A stretch of 64,000 bases of DNA, taken from NCBI GenBank assembly GCA_026415975.1, contig JAOAFZ010000003.1:1-64000 (forward strand), written 5' to 3'. The stretch comes from Patescibacteria group bacterium (lineage in GTDB: Bacteria; Patescibacteriota; Microgenomatia; UBA1406; GWC2-37-13). The translations under genes were made by a program, and so were the position numbers. Of this stretch, positions 49,072 to 59,001 are shown piece by piece. How positions within the stretch are numbered: position 1 is the stretch's first letter; the number at the start of each line of letters is the position of its first letter. The notes under the pieces are model-generated. The model was not told the DNA's origin and did not search any database. It worked only from the letters and a program-made list of their open reading frames with translations.

Positions 49072-50197
49072 TCCAGCATCCCTTTCTCCGGTATCGGGAA
49101 AGCGGTCAGAGCAGGTTCGCCACACGGGCAGTTTCAGCGGTCTTTTTATTATCCCGCTTCTTGTTTCGATTGTGGGACTTTTTTTTGTCTACGAGGCTTC
49201 GTCTATACTCAGTCTTGATAAAACAGGAGATTCTTTCCATTATCTTAAGCTCCAGTTGGTCTGGATAACAGCCGGATTTGTATTTATGATTATCGTTTCT
49301 TTCCTGGATTATCATTTCTGGTCCAGAATAGCATTTTTTCTTATGGTCCTCTCTATAGTCCTTCTGGTGATCGTACTCATTCCTGCTATCGGAAAAGTAG
49401 GGGGCGGTGCGCGGAGCTGGATTGATCTGGGACCCTTTAACCTGCAGCCAACAGAACTTGCCAAGTTCGCAACAATTCTCTATCTTGCATCTTGGCTGGT
49501 TCAGCGTGAAGTTAAGAAGTTCTCCACATTTCTTATTCTTTTGAGCCTATTGTTGTTTTTAATTATTCTCCAACCCGATATTGGGACTGCGATAGTCATC
49601 TTCAGTCTCGGAGTTATGATCTATTTTCTCGCAGGCAAGGATATCTATAAACTTCTCATTTTTGTTCCCCTGGGAATTGCGGCATTTGTCGGGCTCATTA
49701 CCGCGGCTCCATACCGTTTTAACCGGCTAATTGCATTTATGAACCCGCAGATAGATCCGCAAGGAATATCGTTTCATATCAACCAGATTCTAATTTCTCT
49801 CTCCAGTGGAAACGTCTTTGGTAAGGGGTTCGGCGCATCGCGTCAGAAATACCTGTTCCTCCCGGAGGCACACACCGATTCAGTTTTTGCAATTATCGGC
49901 GAAGAGCTTGGCTTCGTGGGTGCAGCTACACTGGTGATAATTTATATGATGCTTATGTATCTTCTGTACCGACTCTATTGTTCTACGAATGATCGTTTCG
50001 GAAGAGCGCTCGCAGGGGGTGTTTTCGTATATTTCGGTTTGCAGATTATTGTAAATCTGGGGGGGATGGTCGCCCTTATGCCGCTCACCGGCGTTCCACT
50101 GCCTTTTATTTCCTACGGAGGGTCTCATATAGTCATCTCTTTTATCCTCATGGGAATTGCCCTGAACATCGCACGGCAGAATGCCCGGGAGGGGTAG
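49013..50197 (+). CDS. ftsW: SEDS glycosyltransferase FtsW
   Basis: This 394-residue membrane protein has ~10 helices and polymerises lipid II at the septum with FtsI. A ~45-residue basic cytoplasmic N-terminus precedes the first helix. Signature segments are GGGARSWIDLGPFNLQPTEL, PEAHTDSVFAIIGEELGF (catalytic Asp loop) and TGVPLPFISYGGSH. The ATG at 49013 overlaps murD2 by 59 nt; I see no later start before the helix. Confidence 0.93.
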   Translation: MIRKPKSLRKTPKTRIPPGDPASLSPVSGKRSEQVRHTGSFSGLFIIPLLVSIVGLFFVYEASSILSLDKTGDSFHYLKLQLVWITAGFVFMIIVSFLDYHFWSRIAFFLMVLSIVLLVIVLIPAIGKVGGGARSWIDLGPFNLQPTELAKFATILYLASWLVQREVKKFSTFLILLSLLLFLIILQPDIGTAIVIFSLGVMIYFLAGKDIYKLLIFVPLGIAAFVGLITAAPYRFNRLIAFMNPQIDPQGISFHINQILISLSSGNVFGKGFGASRQKYLFLPEAHTDSVFAIIGEELGFVGAATLVIIYMMLMYLLYRLYCSTNDRFGRALAGGVFVYFGLQIIVNLGGMVALMPLTGVPLPFISYGGSHIVISFILMGIALNIARQNAREG

Positions 50198-50212
50198 TAC
50201 AATAGGGCTATG
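50198..50212 (+). promoter_or_regulatory. murG -10 box
   Basis: TACAAT (50198-50203) starts right after the ftsW stop and ends 6 nt before the ATG at 50210. Confidence 0.5.
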
Positions 50213-51319
50213 AAGATACTTCTTACCGGCGGCCACCCTGCCCCCGCACTTGCCTTTATCGACTATGTCCGGAATCATCCGCCGGCAGAAACCGTTTCGT
50301 TTATTTTTGTAGGGAGAAAATTCAACAACAACCGGGAGCAGTCCGAGTCGTATGAGTACCGTGAGGTGACTTCCCGCGGTATTCCGTTTATTCACCTTAC
50401 GACCGGCAGGCTGACCAGGGTGTTCACCCCGGAAGCACTGCGTGATACACTTAGGATTCCTGCGGGTTTTCTTGAGGCAGACGGCATCGTACAGACTGTT
50501 AAACCCGACCGTGTACTTGTATTTGGAGGATATCTGGCATTGCCTGTTGCCCTGGCGGCATATCGAAGGGGCATCCCCGTGTTCATACACGAGCAGACTA
50601 TGGCAGCAGGAATTGCATCCCGAATAATAGGTCGTTTTGCCAAACGGGTGTTTCTCTCTTTTCCGGACCATTCGCATTCTTTTCAGAAAACAAAAACGAT
50701 CGTGACAGGTAATCTGCTCCGCCACAGTATTTTTACGGAAAAAACACTCCCGTTTTCGCTACAGGAAAACGTCCCGGTGATCTATGTTACCGGTGGTTCA
50801 TTGGGATCACATAGTCTGAACATTTTGGTAGAAGCCACTCTGGAAAAGCTTCTTAAGCACTTTACGATAATTCACCAAATAGGGAACATGCATGAGTTTA
50901 ATGATTTCAACAGACTATCACGTAGACATGCACAGCTGCCTCCGGAGTTGCAGGCACGGTATTTTCCCGTGGAGCATATTCCGGATGAGGCTATAGGTGC
51001 AGTGTATGCCCGTGCTATGATTTTGGTCGGGCGATCTGGCGCGAACACGATATCTGAGCTTATTGCACTCCGGAAACCTTCTTTGCTGGTGCCGTTGCCA
51101 TGGTCTGCACGGGATGAACAGCGCATTCAGGCAAGGATGATGGAAGAAGCCCGGGTAGCAATGGTATTCGAACAGAACGGAACACCTGATGAATTTTTCC
51201 GAGCTGTCATGAAAGTGTATTCAAATGCATCTGCTATGGTAAGTAGATTTGACTCGTTATCAGGATTCTTTCATCCCCATGCAGCAGGAATTGTCCGGGA
51301 TGCAGTTATGGAAGGGTAG
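50210..51319 (+). CDS. murG: UDP-GlcNAc:lipid I transferase MurG
   Basis: This 369-residue GT28 membrane-associated enzyme makes lipid II. The N-terminal loop is shortened (LLTGGHPAPALAF in place of GGTGGHxxPALA). HEQTMAAGIASR, YVTGGSLGSHSLN and the UDP-GlcNAc motif VGRSGANTISELIAL are present. Its 3' end is overlapped by ftsQ. Canonical order ftsW-murG-ftsQ-ftsA-ftsZ is kept. Confidence 0.92.
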   Translation: MKILLTGGHPAPALAFIDYVRNHPPAETVSFIFVGRKFNNNREQSESYEYREVTSRGIPFIHLTTGRLTRVFTPEALRDTLRIPAGFLEADGIVQTVKPDRVLVFGGYLALPVALAAYRRGIPVFIHEQTMAAGIASRIIGRFAKRVFLSFPDHSHSFQKTKTIVTGNLLRHSIFTEKTLPFSLQENVPVIYVTGGSLGSHSLNILVEATLEKLLKHFTIIHQIGNMHEFNDFNRLSRRHAQLPPELQARYFPVEHIPDEAIGAVYARAMILVGRSGANTISELIALRKPSLLVPLPWSARDEQRIQARMMEEARVAMVFEQNGTPDEFFRAVMKVYSNASAMVSRFDSLSGFFHPHAAGIVRDAVMEG

Positions 51320-52010
51320 TGTATCGTACATCGTATTTATCCTGGCTGTTGTAGCTGGGTTTTTTTCCCTCTATGCGATCGATTCCTATTTTCGCATCAG
51401 CACGATAACCGTGTATCAGTCAACCAAGTCCGGTATCCCCCGGGGCATAGAGGCATTTTATAATAGTTTCAGCCTGATCATGAATCCCGCGCAGATCGCT
51501 CGTGAGATTGAACAGCAGAACCCATCCATACGAAAAGCTCGTGTTGATCTTCAGCTCCCAGATCGCCTGGATCTCTTTCTGGAGTTTCACACGCCTGCGG
51601 TTGCAATCCGGGGTTTTCAGGGGGATATTATACTGGCTGATGATGGTACGATTATCGAAAAAAAACGTGAAGAAGAAAAAACACTCCCCCGGATACTCCA
51701 CTACCAGACACCGGATTTTTTTAGTTATCAAGCTGGTCAAAAATATGATTACACTGATATTCTTTCTACAATTTACTTTATCCGGAAGCTCGGATCGCTT
51801 GGCATCAAGGTTACCCGTGCGGAGATAACTGACGTTACGCGGATAGAGCTATATGCAGGAGAGCAGGTATTCCGGTTTACAATGGAAAAAGAACGTGAAT
51901 TACAGGCTTACCAGGTGGAGCGTTTGATTAAGGAGCTTGCGATTTCCGGTCAAAAATACAGCACTATAGATCTCAGATTTGAAAAGCCGGTATTCGAGCC
52001 TTTACCGTAG
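51300..52010 (+). CDS. ftsQ: FtsQ/DivIB-like divisome protein
   Basis: This 236-residue bitopic protein has a very short cytoplasmic tail, one helix (~6-26) and an extracytoplasmic POTRA-like region followed by a beta domain (LQLPDRLDLFLEF, DILSTIYFIRKLGS). Family sequence conservation is low, so the call uses topology plus place between murG and ftsA. The start at 51300 overlaps murG by 20 nt; a longer frame from 51249 lies inside murG. Confidence 0.82.
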   Translation: MQLWKGSVSYIVFILAVVAGFFSLYAIDSYFRISTITVYQSTKSGIPRGIEAFYNSFSLIMNPAQIAREIEQQNPSIRKARVDLQLPDRLDLFLEFHTPAVAIRGFQGDIILADDGTIIEKKREEEKTLPRILHYQTPDFFSYQAGQKYDYTDILSTIYFIRKLGSLGIKVTRAEITDVTRIELYAGEQVFRFTMEKERELQAYQVERLIKELAISGQKYSTIDLRFEKPVFEPLP

Positions 52011-52041
52011 TTTCTGTTGATACACTTTCCGGTATGCGTTA

Positions 52042-52060
52042 TGGTATTCTTTGTATTATG
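52042..52060 (+). promoter_or_regulatory. ftsA extended -10 promoter
   Basis: TGG-TATTCT (TATTCT 52045-52050) ends 7 nt before the ATG at 52058. An ATG at 52034 lies upstream of this box and is rejected as the start. Confidence 0.55.
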
Positions 52061-53335
52061 CGTGAACAAATTCTTGCTGGGATTGATATTGGCAGCTCGA
52101 AGATTGCGACAATTGTAGGCATCATTTCAGAAGATTCAGGAGAGATTCGGGTTATCGGTTTCAATATCTCGCCTTCCCGCGGAGTCAAGAAAGGTCTGAT
52201 CACCGATATAGAACAGGTCACCGCAGCTGTTGAAGAGAGTGTCGAAAAAGCGGAGCGGATGGCGGGACATAAAATAAACCAGGCGTTTGTCTCGGTTGGC
52301 GGTCCGCATATCTCATCACTGAACTCACATGGAATTGTTGCAGTTTCCACGCAGAATCATGAAATTACTCACGAGGATGTTGACCGGGTAATCGATGCTG
52401 CCCGTGCAATCTCGCTCTCTACAACCCGCCAGATAATCGAGGTATCACCGCGGGAGTACAGCGTAGATGGTCAGTCAGGGATAAACAATCCGGTAGGTAT
52501 GAGCGGTGTCCGGCTCGAGGTGGATACCCACATAATCACCGCCTCAACAACAAATCTTAAAAACATAGATCGCTGCCTGGAAGATCTCGGGATTGCAAAT
52601 GCAGGTTATATATTCAGCGGGGTTGCATCGTCTGAAGCCGTTCTGACTGATACCGAAAAAGATCTGGGGGTGGTGGTGGTGGATATCGGAGGGGGTAAAA
52701 TCGACATGTGCATTTATGTCGAAGGAGCTCTCTCGTATTCAGCCTCAATTCCGATAGGTGCAAAACATATCACAAATGATATTGCAGTCGGGCTACGGGT
52801 TTCACTTGAATCTGCTGAAAAGATAAAACTCTATCTAAGCAAACACGCAAAGGCTATTCAGGAGTCACTTAAGAAGCGGAACCCTGAGCATAAGTTTACC
52901 CTTGACCAGCTGAACCTTCCCGAACAGGTTAGCGATGTTACCCCGAAGACGATTCTGAGTGGTATTATTGCACCGCGACTGGAGGAGATTTTTAGTTTTA
53001 TTGGAGAAGAAATAGACAGGAGTAATTTTGGTAAACAGATTCCGTCAGGGCTGGTTATTACCGGAGGAGGTGCGCAGACAATTGGCATGATCGAGATGGG
53101 GAGGAAGATACTTGGCCTCCCGATCCGGATAGGAATCTCGAATAAACTAACTGGACTTACGGATGAGGTGACTGATCCCCAGTTCGCCACGACCGGTGGT
53201 CTTATATTTTATGGCGGGAAGTATTCCTACGGTGATGGCGCCGGCGAGAAAGATTTTAAACAGGTTTTGAAAGGAGTAAGTCTTGGGGGTTCGATAGGGA
53301 AACTGAAAGACTTTTTAAAACAATTTTTACCGTAA
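52058..53335 (+). CDS. ftsA: cell division protein FtsA
   Basis: This 425-residue actin-fold protein tethers FtsZ to the membrane. It has the phosphate-1 motif GIDIGSSKIATIVG, the SHS2 insertion region (AGHKINQAFVSVGG), VVVVDIGGGKIDM, GLVITGGGAQTIG and a C-terminal amphipathic helix (LKDFLKQFLP) as the membrane anchor. It precedes ftsZ by 24 nt. Confidence 0.95.
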   Translation: MREQILAGIDIGSSKIATIVGIISEDSGEIRVIGFNISPSRGVKKGLITDIEQVTAAVEESVEKAERMAGHKINQAFVSVGGPHISSLNSHGIVAVSTQNHEITHEDVDRVIDAARAISLSTTRQIIEVSPREYSVDGQSGINNPVGMSGVRLEVDTHIITASTTNLKNIDRCLEDLGIANAGYIFSGVASSEAVLTDTEKDLGVVVVDIGGGKIDMCIYVEGALSYSASIPIGAKHITNDIAVGLRVSLESAEKIKLYLSKHAKAIQESLKKRNPEHKFTLDQLNLPEQVSDVTPKTILSGIIAPRLEEIFSFIGEEIDRSNFGKQIPSGLVITGGGAQTIGMIEMGRKILGLPIRIGISNKLTGLTDEVTDPQFATTGGLIFYGGKYSYGDGAGEKDFKQVLKGVSLGGSIGKLKDFLKQFLP

Positions 53336-53340
53336 TCGTC

Positions 53341-53362
53341 TGATATACTACCTGTACCTATG
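53341..53362 (+). promoter_or_regulatory. ftsZ extended -10 promoter
   Basis: TGA-TATACT (TATACT 53344-53349) ends 10 nt before the ATG at 53360, giving a leader of at most a few nt. Confidence 0.6.
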
Positions 53363-54547
53363 CTTGTAAAACCGAACGCCGGACAACCAGCCAGAATCAA
53401 AGTAATCGGTGTCGGCGGGGGCGGTGGGAACGCTATTTCCTCGATGATCGCCGAAGGAGGAATTCCGGGAGTAGAGTTCGTGGCCGTCAACACCGATGCT
53501 CAGGCTCTCCTTGCAAACAAGGCAGAAATAAAGATCCAGATCGGCGAGGCTCTTACCCGTGGACTTGGCTCCGGAGGCGACCCCGAGGTTGGGCGCCAGG
53601 CAGCTGAGGAATCCCGCGAGGCTCTCAAGGAAGAACTTGAAGGCTCCGATATGGTCTTTATTACCTGTGGCGCAGGTGGGGGTACCGGAACCGGTGCAGC
53701 TCCTGTTGTCGCAGAGGTAGTAAAAGAGTCGGGTGCACTTACTGTAGCGGTGGTAACTAAACCCTTCGACTTTGAGGGTGCCAAACGTCGTATGAATGCA
53801 GAAGACGGCATTGCCCGACTCAAGGAGAAAGTAGACACCCTCATCGTTGTTCCTAACCAGCGGGTTCTCCAGATCATTGACAAGAAAACCAGCATTATTG
53901 AAGCGTTCAAGAAGATAGACAGCGTTCTGTACCAGGGAGTGCGTGGTATCGCGGAGTTAATTACCCTCCCTGGACTCATCAACGTGGATTTTGCCGATGT
54001 CAAGACCGTCATGCAGAATGCGGGAACAGCACTGATGGGAATCGGTATCGGATCCGGCGAAAAGCGATCGATTACCGCAATCAAGCAGGCCATCTCTTCA
54101 CCGCTTCTTGACACTACGATCGAGGGAGCCAAGGGAATTCTCTTTAATGTTGTCGGAGGCCCGGATATGTCCATGAGCGAAATCGACGAGGCTGCGTCTA
54201 TTATTCAAAAGACTGTGGATCCCGACGCAGAGATAATCTTCGGTTCGGCCATCGATGAAAAACTGGTAGATCAGATAAAAATTACCGTTGTGGCAACCCG
54301 TTTCGATGAAGATAAGCTGAAAATTTTTCGCTTTAAACGCCAGCCCACGCGCTTTGAGGACCAGGCTGAAGATACTGACCCGGTAGAGGATTTGTATCCG
54401 AAAGAAGAGCGTGTCCAGGAAAAGTCGCAGGATTCATTTATCGTTCATGGCCATAATGCACCACAACGGCAACCCTCCAGAACGTCACCGGATCCGATAG
54501 AGGACGATAATGAGTTCGATATTCCGGCTTTTCTCCGGCGTAAGTAA
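53360..54547 (+). CDS. ftsZ: cell division GTPase FtsZ
   Basis: This 395-residue tubulin homologue forms the Z ring. It has [16 protein letters not shown], the GTP-binding [16 protein letters not shown], a T7-type loop segment ([11 protein letters not shown]), a charged linker and the conserved tail [13 protein letters not shown], which binds FtsA. It has its own -10 box as well as the ftsA transcript. Confidence 0.97.
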   Translation: MLVKPNAGQPARIKVIGVGGGGGNAISSMIAEGGIPGVEFVAVNTDAQALLANKAEIKIQIGEALTRGLGSGGDPEVGRQAAEESREALKEELEGSDMVFITCGAGGGTGTGAAPVVAEVVKESGALTVAVVTKPFDFEGAKRRMNAEDGIARLKEKVDTLIVVPNQRVLQIIDKKTSIIEAFKKIDSVLYQGVRGIAELITLPGLINVDFADVKTVMQNAGTALMGIGIGSGEKRSITAIKQAISSPLLDTTIEGAKGILFNVVGGPDMSMSEIDEAASIIQKTVDPDAEIIFGSAIDEKLVDQIKITVVATRFDEDKLKIFRFKRQPTRFEDQAEDTDPVEDLYPKEERVQEKSQDSFIVHGHNAPQRQPSRTSPDPIEDDNEFDIPAFLRRK

Positions 54548-54558
54548 GTTGCTCCACC

Positions 54559-54596
54559 TTGCCAAACGCGCTTGCGGACGCTAGAATACCACTATG
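54559..54596 (+). promoter_or_regulatory. ileS promoter, leaderless
   Basis: TTGCCA (54559-54564), 17-nt spacer, TAGAAT (54582-54587), then 6 nt to the ATG at 54594. There is no room for a T-box or other leader element. Confidence 0.7.
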
Positions 54597-57500
54597 CAGA
54601 ATACCCCTTCCCAACCATCCGCGAATCCTGTAAACCCGAATCAGAGCTTTATAGACATGGAACACAAATGGCTGGTTCACTGGTATAAGACCGGCATTAT
54701 CGGAAAGTATCTTTATAAAAATGATGCCTCCAAAGAAGTATTTTCCTTCATGGATGGTCCTATTACCGCCAATAATCCGATGGGAGTACACCATGCCTGG
54801 GGGCGAAGCTATAAAGATATGTTCCAGAAGTTTAACAACCTTCTTGGTAAGAGGCAGCGATTTCAAAACGGTTTCGACTGTCAGGGGCTCTGGGTCGAAG
54901 TCGAAGTCGAGAAAGAGCTGGGACTAAAAAATAAAAAAGACATAGAAAATCTGATCCCCGGTGACAAAAAGGCGTCCATTGCGAAGTTTGTACAGTTGTG
55001 TAAAGAGCGTGTGCATAAATTCTCGAAAATCCAGACAGAGCAGTCAAAGCGCCTCGGATACTTCATGGACTGGGACAATTCGTACTTTACCATGAGCGAT
55101 GCCAATAACTATATGATCTGGCATTTTCTTAAAAAGTGCGCTGATTTTGGATGGATTTACAAAGGCCGCGATTCGGTACCGTGGTGTCCACGCTGTGGTA
55201 CCGCGATTTCACAGCACGAGATGCTGACCGAAGATTACGCGGAGGTTGTGCATGAAACCGTGTTTTTCAAGTTAAGGATTATCGAGGCTCCGGAAGGAAA
55301 AACCACGGACTTCCGCACAGGACGGCAGGTGTACTTCCTTGCATGGACTACCACTCCCTGGACGCTTCCGGGAAACGTGGTATTGGCAGTCAATCCCAGA
55401 ATACAGTATGTACTGGTACACGCAAAAAAAGCGGATACTCTTCTCATCATGGCTGAAAGCCGGGTGAAAGACACCATTAAAGAGGAATTCCAGATAATCA
55501 CCCAAATGCTCGGCAGCGAGTTGATCGGTTACCGATACGAAGCACCGTTCGACACGCTAGAACGTGTCAGGAATGCTCGGAAAGAAAACCCCGCTTCATT
55601 TCATACCGTTCTGAGTGGATCGGATCTCGTTTCTGAAAGCGAGGGCACCGGCATTTTGCATGTGGCACCGGGTCAGGGTAAGGAAGACTTCGAGCTAGGG
55701 AGAAAAGAAAATCTCCCGATTATCGAACTTATCGAAGAAGATGCGTCGTACTACACCGGTATGGGCGCTTTCACCGGCTTGAATGCCAAGGAACGGCCGG
55801 GGGTAATCTTCAACCACCTTAAGACATATCGGGAAGGTGAGTTTTTCTATAAAACAACTTCCTACAAACACCGGTATCCCCGTTGCTGGCGCTGTAAGAC
55901 GGAGCTTGTCTGGAGGGTGGTGGATGAGTGGTACATCGGCATGGACATCAAACCGGTTTCCGGTGACGACAGGCGTACCCTGCGCGAGCGCATGATAAAG
56001 GTGGCAAAAAAGATCAACTGGATCCCCTCATTCGGGCTGGATCGCGAGCTTGACTGGCTCACGAATATGCATGACTGGCTTATCTCAAAAAAACGCTTTT
56101 GGGGGCTATCCCTGCCAATCTGGGTAACCGAGGACGGTTCAGAGTTCGAAGTTATCGGGAGTAAAGAGGAGCTGAAAGCCCGTGCAGTAGAAGGCTGGGA
56201 GCAGTTTGAGGGAAATTCACCCCATCGTCCTTACACAGACAGTATCGTAATCAAGTCAAAACAATCCGGCAAAAAAATGTATCGCATTCCCGATGTCGGA
56301 AATCCATGGCTGGATGCGGGAATTGTACCGTATTCGACGATTACGGATCCGGAGACAGGGGAGTTGTCTTATATAAAAAACCAGGACTACTTCTGGCAGT
56401 GGTTTCCTGTTGATTTTATTACTGAGTCATTCCCTGGTCAGTTCAAGAACTGGTTTTACGCAATGATTGCAATGTCAACAGTTCTTGAAGATATCAATCC
56501 GTATAAGACTGTGCTTGGATTTGCAACGTTGAAGGGTGAGGATGGACGGGCCATGCATAAAAGCTGGGGGAACTCGATCGAGTTTAATGAGGGCGCGGAT
56601 ACTATCGGTGTTGATGTAATGCGCTGGATGTATGCCAGGCAGAATCCAGCGGATGATATGCTTTTCGGATACCGCAAAGGTGACGAGGTGCGTCGTCAGG
56701 TTTACCTGCCGCTTTGGAATGTATACAAGTTCTGTATCGATTATGCGGCGCTCGATGGGATAAAGCTGCAGTCTCTTTCGCGTGATATTGCCGATGTAAC
56801 AAGCACCAATGTACTTGATATCTGGATTCTGGCCCGACTTACCCAGGTAATAGAAAATAACAAAAGGTATCTGGAGGCCTATAATCCCCGTGATATGGCT
56901 GTCGGGACTGAGAAGTTTATTGAAGATCTTTCTACCTGGTATCTCCGCCGCAGCCGGGATCGAGTCTGGACCTCGGCTAGATCCGAAGAAGATAAACATG
57001 CGTTTTACTCGACACTCTATGCTGTATTGGTTAATCTCGCAATCATACTCTCTCCGGTCATGCCGTTTCTGACAGAAGAGATCTATACCGCACTCACCGG
57101 GGAAGAGTCGGTCCATCTGGCAAATTGGCCGGTACTCCCGAAGAGCAGAACCGATGAAGATATTATTGCCGATATGCAGCTGATTCGGGAAGTGGTAGAG
57201 GTAGGTCATCGGGTCCGGAAAGAAAAGAAACTCAAGGTTCGTCAGCCGCTTGCGAGCGCGACTTTTACGCTGCCCGCTGACCGGCAGCTCAAATTACGCA
57301 AGTATAGTCAGGCGTACCGGGAGCTGATCCGGGCTGAACTTAATATTAAACAGGATATTCCCGGCCCCGACGGGGAGGCCGGCTCGGAAATAGAAGTTTC
57401 CTACGATACCAGGCTAACAGATGAACTTGTGAAAGAAGGCAAGGTACGGGAACTTATTCGTTCTATTCAGGGAGAACGCAAGAAACTGGGGCTCAAGCAG

Positions 57501-57614
57501 AATCAGACTATTTCACTAACCATCCCGAACGAGTTTAAAGGATTCGAGAAAATGATCGCAACTGCGGTGAATGCAAAAGAAATCACACTTGGCAAGGAGC
57601 TTCAGGTAGCGTAA
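54594..57614 (+). CDS. ileS: isoleucyl-tRNA synthetase with altered class I signatures
   Basis: This 1006-residue class I synthetase has the HIGH region as GVHHAWGRSYKDMF and the KMSKS region as GRAMHKSWGNSIEF. The editing domain (LAWTTTPWTLPGN), Zn-type pairs WCPRCGT and CWRCKTELVW, the WF(A)MI segment FKNWFYAMIAMS and an anticodon-binding C-terminus (PVMPFLTEEIYTAL) identify IleRS. The variant motifs recur, to my knowledge, in some candidate-phylum IleRS, but I cannot check here. Confidence 0.93.
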   Translation: MQNTPSQPSANPVNPNQSFIDMEHKWLVHWYKTGIIGKYLYKNDASKEVFSFMDGPITANNPMGVHHAWGRSYKDMFQKFNNLLGKRQRFQNGFDCQGLWVEVEVEKELGLKNKKDIENLIPGDKKASIAKFVQLCKERVHKFSKIQTEQSKRLGYFMDWDNSYFTMSDANNYMIWHFLKKCADFGWIYKGRDSVPWCPRCGTAISQHEMLTEDYAEVVHETVFFKLRIIEAPEGKTTDFRTGRQVYFLAWTTTPWTLPGNVVLAVNPRIQYVLVHAKKADTLLIMAESRVKDTIKEEFQIITQMLGSELIGYRYEAPFDTLERVRNARKENPASFHTVLSGSDLVSESEGTGILHVAPGQGKEDFELGRKENLPIIELIEEDASYYTGMGAFTGLNAKERPGVIFNHLKTYREGEFFYKTTSYKHRYPRCWRCKTELVWRVVDEWYIGMDIKPVSGDDRRTLRERMIKVAKKINWIPSFGLDRELDWLTNMHDWLISKKRFWGLSLPIWVTEDGSEFEVIGSKEELKARAVEGWEQFEGNSPHRPYTDSIVIKSKQSGKKMYRIPDVGNPWLDAGIVPYSTITDPETGELSYIKNQDYFWQWFPVDFITESFPGQFKNWFYAMIAMSTVLEDINPYKTVLGFATLKGEDGRAMHKSWGNSIEFNEGADTIGVDVMRWMYARQNPADDMLFGYRKGDEVRRQVYLPLWNVYKFCIDYAALDGIKLQSLSRDIADVTSTNVLDIWILARLTQVIENNKRYLEAYNPRDMAVGTEKFIEDLSTWYLRRSRDRVWTSARSEEDKHAFYSTLYAVLVNLAIILSPVMPFLTEEIYTALTGEESVHLANWPVLPKSRTDEDIIADMQLIREVVEVGHRVRKEKKLKVRQPLASATFTLPADRQLKLRKYSQAYRELIRAELNIKQDIPGPDGEAGSEIEVSYDTRLTDELVKEGKVRELIRSIQGERKKLGLKQNQTISLTIPNEFKGFEKMIATAVNAKEITLGKELQVA

Positions 57615-57627
57615 GATAGATACACCT

Positions 57628-58671
57628 ATGTGGCGCTTTCTTATACCCACATTCCTTCTGTTGGTGTTCGGGCTCTTTAATCTTGCCGGCATTAAGCCAT
57701 ACCTGCTTCAGTCTCAGGTGATTTATGCTGTGGTTGCTCTGGGAGTGTTTCTGCTTATCAAAAAAATCGGGATAGTATTTTTTCGCATTAACACACCTGT
57801 ATGGTACGCAATTTTTTTTATTCTGCTTCTTCTTACTCTCTTTGTGGGTGAGGATATTAATGGTTCACGTCGCTGGATAAACCTGTTTTTCTTTAACTTT
57901 CAACCATCGGAATTTTTCAAAGTATTCGCGATTCTTATCATTAGCGATTTTCTTGCGAAAAATCAGCGTATTCTCAAAGAGTTTCCGGTATTTCTTGCGA
58001 TTGTCGCGAGCTTTACTATTCCGGCAATTCTGATTTTTCTTCAGCCCGATCTTGAAACTGCAGTAATGATCTCGGCAATCTTTCTCACTATTGCATTATT
58101 CTCTGAAGTACCAAAAAAATATATCATCACTCTGATCGTTATTGCGGTACTTATGATTCCTCTGGCATGGCCATTTCTTGCTGACTACCAGAAAAACAGA
58201 GTACTGAGTTTTATCGATCCCAGTGTTGATCCGACAGGAACGTCATATAACATGACACAGTCTATAATTACAGTTGGTTCCGGGCAGCTCACTGGTCGCG
58301 GACTTGGGTTGGGAAAACAATCAACACTTTTTTTCCTCCCTGAAAACCATACTGACTTTGCCTTCGCCTCACTAGTTGAACAGTTCGGGTTTATTGGTGG
58401 ACTTACCGTAATAACACTCTATCTTCTGTTTGCACTGGTACTTATCCGGACAATAGTTATGAATATGGGAAAGAAAGGTGAACATAACCGGTTTCAGTAT
58501 TTTTTTGCGACCGGATTCTTTGTGTACTTTATATTTCAGGTATTTATTAATATTGGAATGAATCTGGGACTGCTTCCGGTATCCGGGACGGCACTCCCCC
58601 TTATTTCCTACGGCGGGTCATCGCTTGTTACGTGGATGATTGGACTTGCTTTTTTAACGGAACAATCGTAA
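57628..58671 (+). CDS. rodA: SEDS glycosyltransferase RodA/FtsW family
   Basis: This 347-residue membrane protein has ~9-10 helices. It contains NGSRRWINLFFFNFQPSEF, PENHTDFAFASLVEQFGF and SGTALPLISYGGSS. It is shorter than the FtsW encoded at 49013 and without a long cytoplasmic tail, so it is likelier the elongation polymerase RodA. No cognate PBP2 lies next to it. It follows ileS by 13 nt. Confidence 0.87.
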   Translation: MWRFLIPTFLLLVFGLFNLAGIKPYLLQSQVIYAVVALGVFLLIKKIGIVFFRINTPVWYAIFFILLLLTLFVGEDINGSRRWINLFFFNFQPSEFFKVFAILIISDFLAKNQRILKEFPVFLAIVASFTIPAILIFLQPDLETAVMISAIFLTIALFSEVPKKYIITLIVIAVLMIPLAWPFLADYQKNRVLSFIDPSVDPTGTSYNMTQSIITVGSGQLTGRGLGLGKQSTLFFLPENHTDFAFASLVEQFGFIGGLTVITLYLLFALVLIRTIVMNMGKKGEHNRFQYFFATGFFVYFIFQVFINIGMNLGLLPVSGTALPLISYGGSSLVTWMIGLAFLTEQS

Positions 58672-58673
58672 AA

Positions 58674-58686
58674 TATACACTCTATG
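58674..58686 (+). promoter_or_regulatory. rplU -10 box
   Basis: TATACA (58674-58679) lies 4 nt before the ATG at 58684, 2 nt after the rodA stop. A start at +7 would fall just inside the gene, so this is less certain than the others. Confidence 0.35.
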
Positions 58687-58995
58687 GCAAAGCATGCGGT
58701 TATTCGTACTGGTGGAAAGCAGTATCTTGTGCGGGAAAACCAAACAATCGTAGTCGACAAACTCGACCAGGACATCAATTCCAGAATCGAACTAGAAACG
58801 CTCTGCGTTTTCGATGAAGACGCCGATTCAGTCGATCTTGGGACGCCAGCACTGAAGAAAGGCGTGCAGGCTGAAGTAGTTGAACACGGCCGTGGTGAAA
58901 AGATCGCAGTCCGTAAATTCAAGGCGAAAGTACGCTACCGACGGAATACCGGTTTTCGTGCCGAAGTAACAAAATTGAAAATCTTATCCATCTAA
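58684..58995 (+). CDS. rplU: 50S ribosomal protein L21
   Basis: This 103-residue L21 binds 23S rRNA. The whole protein fits: HAVIRTGGKQYLVRENQT, ALKKGVQAEVVEHGRGEKI and the C-terminal RYRRNTGFRAEVTKLKI. It is followed 6 nt later by rpmA, the usual pair. Confidence 0.96.
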   Translation: MAKHAVIRTGGKQYLVRENQTIVVDKLDQDINSRIELETLCVFDEDADSVDLGTPALKKGVQAEVVEHGRGEKIAVRKFKAKVRYRRNTGFRAEVTKLKILSI

Positions 58996-59001
58996 ATATT
59001 C

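Noticed and set aside
49880-50725. 281-residue minus-strand frame over ftsW/murG
   Set aside because: Crosses two conserved genes antisense and is rich in Cys/Arg/His without domain features.
56475-57209. 244-residue minus-strand frame over ileS
   Set aside because: Antisense shadow of the conserved IleRS core and C-terminal domain.
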